64,000 bases of DNA from Photobacterium lipolyticum (GTDB taxonomy: Bacteria; Pseudomonadota; Gammaproteobacteria; Enterobacterales; Vibrionaceae). The notes under the pieces were generated by a model that ran no database searches, was not told the origin of the DNA, and worked only from the letters and a program-made list of their open reading frames with translations. The stretch lies in NCBI RefSeq assembly GCF_003026475.1, contig NZ_PYMC01000003.1:62001-126000 (forward strand), written 5' to 3'. The position numbers and the translations under genes are program-made. Position 1 is the stretch's first letter, and the number at the start of each line of letters is the position of its first letter. Below, piece by piece: positions 7,764-16,051 of this stretch.

Positions 7764-10700
7764 TTATTTAACATGGATAGTATTGGTCGATGAAGATTGC
7801 ATGCCTTCATTATCCGTCACTGTTAATTTGAATGTTAGCGTTGTCTCGAATGCCGGTGCTGCAGCATAGGCGTAGTGGCCATCTGAATGGTCAATCCGTA
7901 CTGCTGGGCCTTCGATCTGAGTCCATTTATAACTTACGATGGAACCATCAGAGTCGCTTGATTTCCTGCCGTCTAGCGCGATCCATTGATTAAACGCAGC
8001 TGTTTGTTCAGAACCTGCATGCGCCACTGGGGCCTGGTTAGACGGAACTTCAGGATCTTTCACAATCACGCTCTGTACAGCCGAACTACTCTTACCTTCA
8101 TTATCGGTGACTGTTAATTGGAATTTTAACGTTGCATCGAATGCAGGTGTTGCAGCATAGGCGTAGCTGTTATCCGAATAATCAATTCTTACACTCGGGC
8201 CTTCGATCTGAGTCCACTTATAGCTCACGATGGAACCATCAGGATCCATTGATTGTCTGCCGTTTAGAGTGATCCATTGATTAAATGAGGCCGTTTGATC
8301 TGAACCTGCTTGTGCGACAGGTGCGAGATTAGCTTTGCTCGCAGGTGCTTTTACAACCACGGTGTGCGAGGCTGAATGACTTAAACCAGATCCGTCAGTT
8401 ACCGTTAGTTTGAACACCAGAGTTTCATCACGGGTGTTATTTTCTGCTGTTTGGACCCAGGCTCTGCTCGAGTATGCTCGATTGATAGCAACGTTTTGTC
8501 CTGAAGTCTGTGTCCATTGATAACGAAGTCTTCCTTTAGACGCGACAGATTGGCGTCCGTCTAAGAAAAACCAGTCGCCAGCTTCAACGGTTTGACCTGA
8601 TTGAACATTGGCTTTAGGGCCATTACCTTCAACGGTAATCTGGCCTTCATAGGCCGCTGCATTGTGCTCAGTGACCGTTAGGGTCATTGCTTCATTGGTT
8701 TTTAGTTCAAAATGTGCAAGTCCGTTTTGATCCGTGGTGGCCACATGGGATTCACCCGATACGGTAACCAGTGCAACGCGTGCATCTTTTAACAGTTCGC
8801 CGCCGCTGCGAACGGTGACATCAAATGATGCAACGCTTTCGTGGGTAAAGCGTGTTGGGTGAGTCACCGTCAGTTCTTGCGGGCGTTGGGTTCGTAATTC
8901 CAGTTCAGGATCGCCAAACCAGCTGAAGAAACGAGCTGTTGAAAGTGCCAGGCCTTGGGCCCCAAAGTGGTTGAACAGGCGGTGCTTGGCACGGTTCATT
9001 GCCATTGCCGGACGCCATGAAACAGGGTAAATATTGCTGGACCAATTGCCGTCGTAATCGTCCCAGAAGCTATCCATAACGGCGGCGTGCATAAGATCGT
9101 TGTAACCGGAATAGCTGACACGTACAGCACCGGTAAAGCCTACTGCGCCACCGTTAGGATTACGCATCCAAGATTCTGCAAATGAATCTTTACCGTCAAA
9201 CCAGCCGGTCGCACAGTTAAGGCTAAACACGACTGGCGACATGTTACCGTTGACCAGTTCGTTGACTTCCGAAGCGGTATATTGCGGATCTGCCCAGCCA
9301 GAGCCATCGGCATAACCATGATCTCGGTGCATAACTAGCCCGACGCCTTGGTTAATCGCTGCAGCGATTTGAACCTTGTCACCATTCCCCTGATTTTTCC
9401 ACTCTTGGGGAACCGTCAACGGCGGTGTTATCCTTGCGCTGCCGTAGTCCCATCCACCATATTGAAGTTCTTTCGTTAGATCGGCGTCCCACTGCAGTGC
9501 TGTGTGGATTTGATAGCCTTTGTTAAACAGGTCGCCGGGACTGCCGAAGAAGTTATAATCTGGCCCGAGGAAGTCGGCCACCCGGTGAAGATCTTCCATA
9601 AACATTCGATCGGCTTTTCTATTATTATTGCTGTCCTGATACTGACCCGCCAGTAGGGCGTGGCTGTAACGATCTGAATCAAATGGTGTTTTTTCATAAT
9701 TTAATGTTCGATTGACCATGTTAGTGATCTGATCTTCGGTATCACCAGGTAAGCGGCCGATCACCAGATCTGGGTATTTATCGGAGCCATCAACCAGGGT
9801 GTACTCGAAATCGGTGTGCCACTTATGATCCGTGCCATGATAACCATGACCGACGATTTCCCAGGCCGGAACATCTTCATGATCACCGACAAAAAGAACA
9901 TAGGAGGTCATTGTTCCTTTTTTATACGCATTGGCTATGTATTCTTTGATCTGAGCCTGAGTGCTGCCGGTTTCAGTAATAGGTGCAACATAAACGTTAT
10001 AGCCCTTTTTACGTTTCCATGCCGCAAGTGGCTCAATGGCGTCTTTGAATCGGTCAGCGGTAATGATCAAGTAATCCGCAGCCTGAGACGGAGTAATTGT
10101 CGAATTAGTCTCTGGCTGGGCAGGGGTAAAAACCTCTTCTGACTCTTTCGTCGTTTCAGAACGAATGTCGATGATGGAATCTGTCGGTGCATCAAAATCT
10201 AGCGTGTCTTTGCGCTTGGCTTTTCGCTGACTGTTTTCTGGCAGAACATAGTTCACATGAAAACGTACTTTTTGCGCAAAACGAACGGTTTTTTCAATCG
10301 GATTAAATTCAATTGGTCGATATGAAATTACCGCATAGCTTTTGCCTCGCACACGGATTGTTTCTACCACGGTAACCAGTGGGCTTTTACTATCAGTTAA
10401 GAGGCCGTAAGCAGCCTCATCTTTAACGAATGGCATGTGTTGGTCAGGTCGTTCACCATCCATTGTGACAACGTCAGGGAAGGGCAATTGAACCGGATCG
10501 ACGGTGATATCGCTAAATGTTTCAGACCACTCAACCTCATCAATTGCAATATCCAGTTGTGCACCTTCAGGAATGCGAACCATTTGTCGGTAACCTGTCA
10601 GATTGGGTTTACCTGGTTCTGCCGGGCTGCCGCCGTCTGGTAGCATAATACGGTTATAGATATTCCCATCAGCCATTTTTATCTTGCCCATGGTCAACGA

Positions 10701-10919
10701 TGAAAGTTTAGCTTCAAAGACTGCGCTATTACTACTTCTGGTCGTCATCGAGAAATATTTATCGCCCTGTGTTGGCGTAGCGGAAGAAACGGCATCAATC
10801 ATTTGATCAAAACGGATGACTTGCTTGTCAAAAACCGTTGCGTCTGTGTGCTCGACGGCCCAAACGGGTTGTGCCAGCAGAGCAAGAGCACAGGCTGAGC
10901 CCTTAAACATTTTTCTCAT
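7764..10919 (-). CDS. Secreted gingipain-like C25 cysteine protease with PKD-type repeats
   Basis: 1051-aa exported protease. Signal peptide MRKMFKGSACALALLAQPVWA (about 22 residues), a propeptide-like N-terminal region to about residue 270, then a C25 (gingipain-type) catalytic domain starting at ADYLIITADRF. The catalytic dyad is visible as His531/His534 in MHRDHG and Cys569 in SLNCATG; a Cys-His dyad with this spacing defines the family. After the catalytic domain come an Ig-like segment (~675-760) and three PKD-like repeats (~775-860, ~865-958, ~962-1051), the last two nearly identical (WTQIEGP...VRIDYSD / VRIDHSD). No Bacteroidetes-type C-terminal sorting domain is seen, so release is probably through type II secretion (inference). 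It stands alone between two terminator hairpins. Confidence 0.9.
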   Translation of the reverse strand: MRKMFKGSACALALLAQPVWAVEHTDATVFDKQVIRFDQMIDAVSSATPTQGDKYFSMTTRSSNSAVFEAKLSSLTMGKIKMADGNIYNRIMLPDGGSPAEPGKPNLTGYRQMVRIPEGAQLDIAIDEVEWSETFSDITVDPVQLPFPDVVTMDGERPDQHMPFVKDEAAYGLLTDSKSPLVTVVETIRVRGKSYAVISYRPIEFNPIEKTVRFAQKVRFHVNYVLPENSQRKAKRKDTLDFDAPTDSIIDIRSETTKESEEVFTPAQPETNSTITPSQAADYLIITADRFKDAIEPLAAWKRKKGYNVYVAPITETGSTQAQIKEYIANAYKKGTMTSYVLFVGDHEDVPAWEIVGHGYHGTDHKWHTDFEYTLVDGSDKYPDLVIGRLPGDTEDQITNMVNRTLNYEKTPFDSDRYSHALLAGQYQDSNNNRKADRMFMEDLHRVADFLGPDYNFFGSPGDLFNKGYQIHTALQWDADLTKELQYGGWDYGSARITPPLTVPQEWKNQGNGDKVQIAAAINQGVGLVMHRDHGYADGSGWADPQYTASEVNELVNGNMSPVVFSLNCATGWFDGKDSFAESWMRNPNGGAVGFTGAVRVSYSGYNDLMHAAVMDSFWDDYDGNWSSNIYPVSWRPAMAMNRAKHRLFNHFGAQGLALSTARFFSWFGDPELELRTQRPQELTVTHPTRFTHESVASFDVTVRSGGELLKDARVALVTVSGESHVATTDQNGLAHFELKTNEAMTLTVTEHNAAAYEGQITVEGNGPKANVQSGQTVEAGDWFFLDGRQSVASKGRLRYQWTQTSGQNVAINRAYSSRAWVQTAENNTRDETLVFKLTVTDGSGLSHSASHTVVVKAPASKANLAPVAQAGSDQTASFNQWITLNGRQSMDPDGSIVSYKWTQIEGPSVRIDYSDNSYAYAATPAFDATLKFQLTVTDNEGKSSSAVQSVIVKDPEVPSNQAPVAHAGSEQTAAFNQWIALDGRKSSDSDGSIVSYKWTQIEGPAVRIDHSDGHYAYAAAPAFETTLTFKLTVTDNEGMQSSSTNTIHVK

Positions 10920-11541
10920 TATTATCTCCTGTTAGTTCTGATATGTGTTTGTTGTAAAACTTGTGATAAGTAAATTCCGCTTAAATTAGCGATATTGACT
11001 AAAAATGAAGACATGCTTGATAGCGCATGTTCTGATTTATGTATCGATAAATTAGCTACTTCACTTTCTGATGTTCAAGGTTGGCTATGCTGCACATCTG
11101 AGTTGTGATTTTTAGACTGCGGTTAAAAAGTTGATAGAGAAGAACAGTATTAATCAAAGTGGTTAACAGTTTGTTGTATATTAATAAATATCGATTTATG
11201 TCTGATTGCTTTGTTCGGTGGTTGGCATGTCCTCCGTTATGTGTGAATTCATTGGAGACGAGAATTAACCACTGTTCAAAATTTTGTGCTGTTGAAGTTA
11301 CCTCAATAAAAATGTTAAGTATTCGAGTGGAAGATTCGAGTTTAAACTGGTTTTTTGTATGGCTTGTTAGGCAGGAATATATAGCATGGGTTTTGAGGTG
11401 TGACGCATAAGATTTGTAGGTAAGGTGAAGTTTTATTATACAAATATGACATTCACCTAATAACTGCTTGTTAAATTAAATATTGATTGTCCTAATATTG
11501 ACTCGTCGTAAATTGAGTGAGTTAAATTAATGCCACATAAA
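10920..11541. other. AT-rich intergenic region, about 620 bp
   Basis: Upstream region of the C25 protease. I see no convincing gene: the open frame at 11159-11410 (+) has no Shine-Dalgarno sequence and a composition rich in Cys/Trp unlike a real protein. It includes a short stretch (AAGTTACCTCAATAAAAATG, about 11293-11312) also present in near-identical form at about 29170-29187. Confidence 0.4.
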
Positions 11542-11575
11542 AAAACGCCGCCCCACACCCGTGAGGCGGCGTTTT
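11542..11575 (-). terminator. Rho-independent terminator after the DUF445 gene
   Basis: Stem AAAACGCCGCC / GGCGGCGTTTT around CCACACCCGTGA. It lies 24 bp past the stop of the leftward DUF445 gene, with a T tract on the minus strand; it may act in both directions. Confidence 0.85.
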
Positions 11576-11598
11576 GTCATCAAGGGGAATACCCGAAC

Positions 11599-12309
11599 TT
11601 ATGCGGTGATCAGCGCCGAGAGTATACCGATAGCGCCGCCCAGTACACCGCCCCAGATCACCAGCCAGCCAAGGTGTTCGCGGATCATCTTTTGCACCAT
11701 TTCTTTAACTAACTGAGGCGTCAGTTCATTCAGGCGCTGATCGATAATCTCTTCAATGGTGGATTGGATCTCGTTGAACATTGCCGGTTGTTCTAACTGA
11801 TCTTTTAGCGCTTGTTTAAAGCTATCTTTCTGGCTGATCTCAGTAATTGATTCCTGCATTTTTTCGATAAAAGGTTGTTTGAGCGGCTGTAACGCTTCTT
11901 CGCCGCCCATCATCACCAACATGCCGCCGAAAGAGGAGTTCATGATCACTTCAATCAGCGAATCAAACGTCGGGCTAAGATCAATCTTCTCAATAACAGG
12001 CTGAAGATCGAGCTGAACCGGGTTGGCCATTTCATTGGTCAAGAAGCGATCGACGTTCTCTTGGGTAAAGAACTGCTCCATCATCATCGTCTTAATGCCG
12101 AGTTTGAATTCTTCAAAGCGGGCAGGGATCACGCCCGAACCATAAAGCCCCGGCACTTTCTCAAACAGCATATGAATGGCAAGCCAGTTGGTTAATGCGC
12201 CTGAAAAAGCGAACAAGCCGCAGAACATCACAACCTGCTGGTTAGTAAGATAACCCACAAGCAAAATCAACAAGGATAAAATATTGGTAAGTAGACTTTT
12301 ACTGGTCAT
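11599..12309 (-). CDS. DUF445 family membrane-associated protein
   Basis: 236-aa protein of the DUF445 family (YheB-like). The N-terminal segment holds two hydrophobic stretches (LLTNILSLLILLVGYL, VVMFCGLFAFSGALTN), followed by the family motif NWLAIHMLFEKVPGLYGSGVIP, where the cytoplasmic helical part begins, and a C-terminal hydrophobic segment (LVIWGGVLGGAIGIL). It is probably a membrane protein with both ends in or at the membrane. Molecular function is unknown in the family. Single-gene transcription unit ending in its own terminator. Confidence 0.85.
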   Translation of the reverse strand: MTSKSLLTNILSLLILLVGYLTNQQVVMFCGLFAFSGALTNWLAIHMLFEKVPGLYGSGVIPARFEEFKLGIKTMMMEQFFTQENVDRFLTNEMANPVQLDLQPVIEKIDLSPTFDSLIEVIMNSSFGGMLVMMGGEEALQPLKQPFIEKMQESITEISQKDSFKQALKDQLEQPAMFNEIQSTIEEIIDQRLNELTPQLVKEMVQKMIREHLGWLVIWGGVLGGAIGILSALITA

Positions 12310-12557
12310 AGCCGCCTCGGGGGAAAGATAGAAAACGGCGGGATTTTAGCAAGGTAACGTGATGAATGTCACGAATGTATTTAGGGTAAAATTCAGATTT
12401 ACTCAGATTGTTGGTCATTAGTTGACATAGTGGCTGGCTGGTTAAATCCGGCGTAACTACCCGTAAAATTGCTGTAGTAGGCATTTACGCCTGGAATATG
12501 TATGACGTCTTCATGAACTCGCTGTTCCAGATGACAACGGACTGGCTGATACAGCGA

Positions 12558-13064
12558 TTAACTATCACGACTAAATTTTTTAGCTATTTTGCTAAAGTAG
12601 TCTTCCATATCCTTTAAGGAAGCCATTGTGGTATTTTCAATCTTTTTTTGTGAAACTTTAAAATCATGGACGATGCTATTTCCTTTTGCCTCCATAAAGT
12701 CTTCGACATTCATCTTAGCGAGGTGGCTTTGCAGTGCGGCGTGATCTAGTTCGCCTTTTGCCTCACGGACTTTTTTATGGGTTATTTTTTCAAAATCGTC
12801 AAAAGAGTCGCTGATTTTCTGCCATTTGTCATGTGCCTCCATGGCGGCGAGATGGGCTTGCAGGGCTGCGTCATCTTTTTTGCTGGCCAGATGATTTGAA
12901 GCTTCACCGAGTTTTCCGTTAATTTCTGAGAGCCGGTCTTTGGCTTGCTGCCACAACTTTTTGGTATCGGCAGAAAACTCCTCAGATTTGTCCTCAATTT
13001 TATTAGTTACTTCCCGAATTTTTTCTCGGGATAGATCGATTTTTTCTTTAAGTTGGTCTTTCAT
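12558..13064 (-). CDS. Helical, coiled-coil protein with an internal repeat (hypothetical)
   Basis: 168-aa, highly charged, predicted almost entirely alpha-helical cytoplasmic protein without signal peptide or membrane segment. An internal repeat is visible: DDAALQAHLAAMEAHDKW and LDHAALQSHLAKMNVEDFMEA, about 50 residues apart. Start ATG 13064 has a GGAG sequence at good distance. Composition resembles small stress-related apolipoprotein-like or YtxH/CsbD-like helical proteins, but I do not recognise a named family. Single gene; the stretches on both sides (~230-250 bp) contain no other gene. Confidence 0.7.
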   Translation of the reverse strand: MKDQLKEKIDLSREKIREVTNKIEDKSEEFSADTKKLWQQAKDRLSEINGKLGEASNHLASKKDDAALQAHLAAMEAHDKWQKISDSFDDFEKITHKKVREAKGELDHAALQSHLAKMNVEDFMEAKGNSIVHDFKVSQKKIENTTMASLKDMEDYFSKIAKKFSRDS

Positions 13065-13292
13065 GGTTAACTCCGCTTATTTGCCTGTATTTTTCTTATG
13101 TCACGTCGCCGCGCGTATTTGCATCAGACAACCAGTTAGAACTGCATCCTTTCGGTGACCGATTTAAGTATAGACATTCAACAGGTAACGGGAAAAACCA
13201 GTTCATGAAAATAGGCATTTATTTAAACGACAAGAATAAAAGCAGCGGCACTTTGTATACAAAACAAGACGGATTGTTCATCCGGCGATGAA

Positions 13293-14477
13293 TCATCGGT
13301 CAGAAAAGTACTTTTCTATCCGGTCGAAGGCAATGTTGATTGTCTCTTCATCAACGCAGTAGGCCATGCGAACATGGCTTTCACCCGAGGGGCCAAAGGC
13401 GCTTCCCGGTGTTACCGTCACTTTGGCGTTGTATAGCAGATCAATCGCAAAGGATTTTGAGTCGGTATGATCCACCAGAATTTTGGGGAACATATAATAG
13501 GCGCCTTCCGGTTTTTGCCAGGAAAAAATATGGGGTATATTTTCCAGCCGCTCAACCATCAAATTGCGGCGTTTATTCAGTATGGTTTCAAATTCTTGTT
13601 TATGGATTGAAGGCCGGGAGAGGGCGGCGATACCAGCCAGCTGAGAAATGCGCGGGGCACAGATCATGGTCGCATCGTGCACCTTCATCGCCTCCCGCTT
13701 GAGCTCTTCCGGCATGATCATATAACCAAGACGCCACCCGCTCATGGCATAGGCTTTGGAAAATGAATGCAGGTAGACGACATGCTCTTTATAGCGTTCG
13801 ACGCTGGCAAGATTGAAAAATTTGTTGCGGTTTTCATAGGTAAAACTACTGTAGGGATCATCAATGATGACCAGAATATCGTGTTGTCTGGCTATTTCTC
13901 CCACCTGCAGCAATTCCTGTACGGTAAATATTTTACCCGTCGGGTTTGAAGGTGATACCAGCACGATGGCCTGGGTTTTATCGGTAATTAATGCCGGTAA
14001 CCGATCAATATCCAGACTCCAGTTGTTGCTCTCATCCAAAGGCCAGTAAACGGCTTTGCCGTTAAACAGAATGATCTGTTGGATATGGGATGCGAAGCAT
14101 GGATCGGTCAGAATGATTTCATCACCGGGATCGAGCATGGTGTGAAACATTGTATTCAACCCCTGCATATTGCCCGCAGTGATCATGACGTTGCTATCGG
14201 CAGAGACGTTGATCCCTGTCTCTGCGAGGTGTTTTTGAACAACCAAATCACGGAATTCCGGCAGACCATCTGGCAGGGTGTATTTCCCGGCATCAGGATC
14301 TTCACTGAGCCGCTTTATAACCCCGTTACGGATGTAGTCTGGCGTTCTGAAAGATGGCAATCCCCATGCGAGTGAGACAGCTCCTTCCACCCGGGCACTC
14401 AGCATCGCCATTTGCTTAATTTCAGACACGCAGGCTTGATGGACGTAGCTGGAAACAATATCGGAAATAAAAGTCAT
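13293..14477 (-). CDS. Class I/II PLP-dependent aminotransferase
   Basis: 394-aa fold-type I aminotransferase (aspartate aminotransferase superfamily). The PLP lysine lies in SFSKAYAMSGWRLGY; the pyridine-contacting Asp is in IDDPYSSF, the conserved Asn-Pro in SPSNPTGK and the carboxylate-binding Arg in SHVRMAY. ATG 14477 gives the family's usual N-terminus; an upstream TTG at 14531 would add 18 residues and is not favoured. No Shine-Dalgarno is obvious at either. Substrate cannot be told from the sequence. It is followed upstream by the tRNA-Val array but belongs to its own transcription unit. Confidence 0.88.
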   Translation of the reverse strand: MTFISDIVSSYVHQACVSEIKQMAMLSARVEGAVSLAWGLPSFRTPDYIRNGVIKRLSEDPDAGKYTLPDGLPEFRDLVVQKHLAETGINVSADSNVMITAGNMQGLNTMFHTMLDPGDEIILTDPCFASHIQQIILFNGKAVYWPLDESNNWSLDIDRLPALITDKTQAIVLVSPSNPTGKIFTVQELLQVGEIARQHDILVIIDDPYSSFTYENRNKFFNLASVERYKEHVVYLHSFSKAYAMSGWRLGYMIMPEELKREAMKVHDATMICAPRISQLAGIAALSRPSIHKQEFETILNKRRNLMVERLENIPHIFSWQKPEGAYYMFPKILVDHTDSKSFAIDLLYNAKVTVTPGSAFGPSGESHVRMAYCVDEETINIAFDRIEKYFSDR

Positions 14478-14599
14478 GAGGTAATACCAGTCAGAAGAAT
14501 AGTCCAGATTGGTATAATGATAGAACAACAAATTCTAAAAAAAGCGGGCAGCAATTGAAATAACCTATGTTTACGGCAAGATCATTAAACGGCAGGCAC

Positions 14600-14629
14600 A
14601 AAAAAAGCCTGTTCTAAGAACAGGCTTTT
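14600..14629 (-). terminator. Terminator of the tRNA-Val operon
   Basis: Perfect stem AAAAGCCTGTTC / GAACAGGCTTTT followed on the minus strand by a run of T, 5 bp past the CCA end of the last tRNA. Confidence 0.9.
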
Positions 14630-14634
14630 GAATT

Positions 14635-14711
14635 TGGTGCTCGCTACTGGACTCGAACCAGTGACACCTTGCATGTCATGCAAGTACTCTAACCAACTGA
14701 GCTAAGCGAGC
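14635..14711 (-). tRNA. tRNA-Val (GAC), copy 4 in transcription order
   Basis: 77-nt cloverleaf read on the minus strand: acceptor GCTCGCT/AGCGAGC, D-arm with AGTTGGTTA, anticodon stem CTTGC/GCAAG with loop ATGACAT (anticodon GAC, valine), T-arm with GGTTCGAGTCC, and encoded ACCA end. Identical to the three other copies. Confidence 0.96.
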
Positions 14712-14755
14712 AAATTGTACTTTGCGATAACAAGCTGTTGCATGCTATCTGAATT

Positions 14756-14832
14756 TGGTGCTCGCTACTGGACTCGAACCAGTGACACCTTGCATGTCAT
14801 GCAAGTACTCTAACCAACTGAGCTAAGCGAGC
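14756..14832 (-). tRNA. tRNA-Val (GAC), copy 3
   Basis: Identical 77-nt sequence to the neighbouring copies, with anticodon loop ATGACAT and encoded CCA. Separated from the next copy by 44 bp of spacer that is itself repeated (TAACAAGCTGTTGCATG). Confidence 0.96.
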
Positions 14833-14877
14833 AATTTGTACTGTGTGATAACAAGCTGTTGCATGTTATCTGAATTT

Positions 14878-14954
14878 TGGTGCTCGCTACTGGACTCGAA
14901 CCAGTGACACCTTGCATGTCATGCAAGTACTCTAACCAACTGAGCTAAGCGAGC
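14878..14954 (-). tRNA. tRNA-Val (GAC), copy 2
   Basis: Identical 77-nt sequence with anticodon GAC and encoded CCA; 45-bp repeated spacers on both sides, giving a tandem unit of about 122 bp. Confidence 0.96.
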
Positions 14955-14999
14955 AATTTGTACTGTGTGATAACAAGCTGTTGCGTGCTATCTGAATTT

Positions 15000-15076
15000 T
15001 GGTGCTCGCTACTGGACTCGAACCAGTGACACCTTGCATGTCATGCAAGTACTCTAACCAACTGAGCTAAGCGAGC
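15000..15076 (-). tRNA. tRNA-Val (GAC), copy 1 (promoter-proximal)
   Basis: Identical 77-nt sequence with anticodon GAC and encoded CCA. Its 5' end lies about 45 bp downstream of the candidate promoter at 15122-15150. Confidence 0.96.
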
Positions 15077-15121
15077 TTTATTTACGTTCTTTCTTGATGT
15101 TCCGTCTCGGGAACGAAAGGA

Positions 15122-15150
15122 ATAGTAGCGACTCGAACTATTAGGCGCAA
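15122..15150 (-). promoter_or_regulatory. Candidate sigma-70 promoter of the tRNA-Val operon
   Basis: On the minus strand: -35 TTGCGC, 17-bp spacer, -10 TACTAT, followed by TCCTTTCG. Position and orientation fit the four-tRNA operon. The spacer contains GTTCGAGTC, identical to the T-loop sequence of the tRNAs. Confidence 0.6.
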
Positions 15151-15325
15151 GTGTTTGAGGTCGCTTTTTTCTTAAATAGTGTTTATTTGCTCGCACATTA
15201 ATCAGTTTGGTGTTGGTACATGCACAAAATGGCATTAATGATTAAATACAAGCGGTTAATCAATCCCTATTTTTAAATGGCTTCAGGGGAGAGCAACTAA
15301 CTACCGTGAGTACTCCTGCTTTGAC

Positions 15326-15391
15326 CGGGCGGTTATCAGGAACCCATTTTTGGTGAAATTCGAGGGGTTACATACCAATCAGGTTCTTCAT
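15326..15391 (-). repeat. Dispersed element R1, partial copy
   Basis: About 66 bp that match, in inverted orientation, the right part of the element at 22254-22351 with few changes (shared: ATGAAGAACC, ATTGGTATGTAA, AATTTCACC, CCTGATAACCGCC). Read on the minus strand it begins with a possible heptapeptide ORF (MKNLIGM, stop). It lacks the second inverted arm found in the other copy. Confidence 0.75.
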
Positions 15392-15444
15392 TGTGTTTAG
15401 GTGCTAGGTATGTGCTGATTAATAGCAGTATTTCTGAGTATAAA

Positions 15445-15479
15445 CATCAAAAAGGTCTGCATTGCAGACCTTTTTGATG
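15445..15479 (-). terminator. Terminator of the DUF5062 gene
   Basis: Perfect 16-bp stem CATCAAAAAGGTCTGC / GCAGACCTTTTTGATG with an ATT loop, 11 bp past the stop of the leftward gene. Confidence 0.9.
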
Positions 15480-15490
15480 GGAAAAGAAGA

Positions 15491-15751
15491 TTAGTTTAAC
15501 AATTCATGATCTGGCGGAAGCAGACGTGAAATCCACAGCACCAACTTGTGCTTCATATTTACTCCGTCTTCCTGATCGATTGCCAGCGGGGTGATTTGTT
15601 TGCATTCCACCAACAGGCGATAGACACATTCGACTCTTTCAGTTGATGAAACGGTTTTCTCGAGATCGCCATACCCTTGTTTCTTCGCAAATGCCATGCC
15701 TAGCTCCATGGCTTTTTTCAGTAGCTTGGCATCATTTTTGTTCTTTTTCAT
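15491..15751 (-). CDS. Small DUF5062-type protein
   Basis: 86-aa cytoplasmic protein starting MKKNKNDAKLLKKAMELG. The Lys-rich N-terminus, the central VECVYRLLVECKQITPLA and the C-terminal WISRLLPPDHELLN resemble the DUF5062 family of vibrios and relatives; function unknown. ATG 15751 has GGGATGAG upstream. Monocistronic with a strong terminator. The family assignment rests on memory of its pattern and should be confirmed by a profile search. Confidence 0.7.
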   Translation of the reverse strand: MKKNKNDAKLLKKAMELGMAFAKKQGYGDLEKTVSSTERVECVYRLLVECKQITPLAIDQEDGVNMKHKLVLWISRLLPPDHELLN

Positions 15752-15857
15752 ATCTCATCCCTTGCATATGAATGCATTAATCAATTAACGGCTTACGTTG
15801 GAATGCGCTGTTCTTCATGTGTTTTCTGCAACAAGAATACATCAGGCAGTTTTATAA

Positions 15858-15962
15858 TCCCACTTTGATCTTGCAAGGATCAAACGTGGATTGGCATATC
15901 TGCACTCTTCTCTGGTGTGTACGCAGAGAAGAAAACCGAGTCAGCATTACCTGCTGACTCTA
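15858..15962. other. Row of three hairpins in an intergenic region
   Basis: Three successive inverted repeats: CCACTTTGATC / GATCAAAcGTGG (15858-15889), CTTCTCTG / CAGAGAAG (~15906-15932) and GAGTCAGC / GCTGACTC (~15938-15961). None has a T tract on either strand, so they are not simple terminators. They lie between the 3' end of yghU and the DUF5062 promoter region. Confidence 0.5.
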
Positions 15963-16051
15963 TGGGGACATAAATGAATAAGACATTACAATTGAATTGC
16001 GAACCAGAGGCAAAACCTGGTTGTGATGTGCCTACATGAGAGTAAGTGCAA

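Noticed and set aside
11159-11410. 83-codon open frame in the region upstream of the C25 protease gene
   Set aside because: No ribosome binding site, composition rich in Cys and Trp, and no family resemblance; treated as chance.
6831-11575. C25 gene as a discrete island bounded by similar terminators
   Set aside because: The shared AAAACGCCGCC arms are short, GC-rich stems that arise easily; no direct repeats or integrase found at either side.
15041-15235. 64-codon open frame overlapping the tRNA-Val array on the minus strand
   Set aside because: It runs through a tRNA gene and its promoter region; not a gene.
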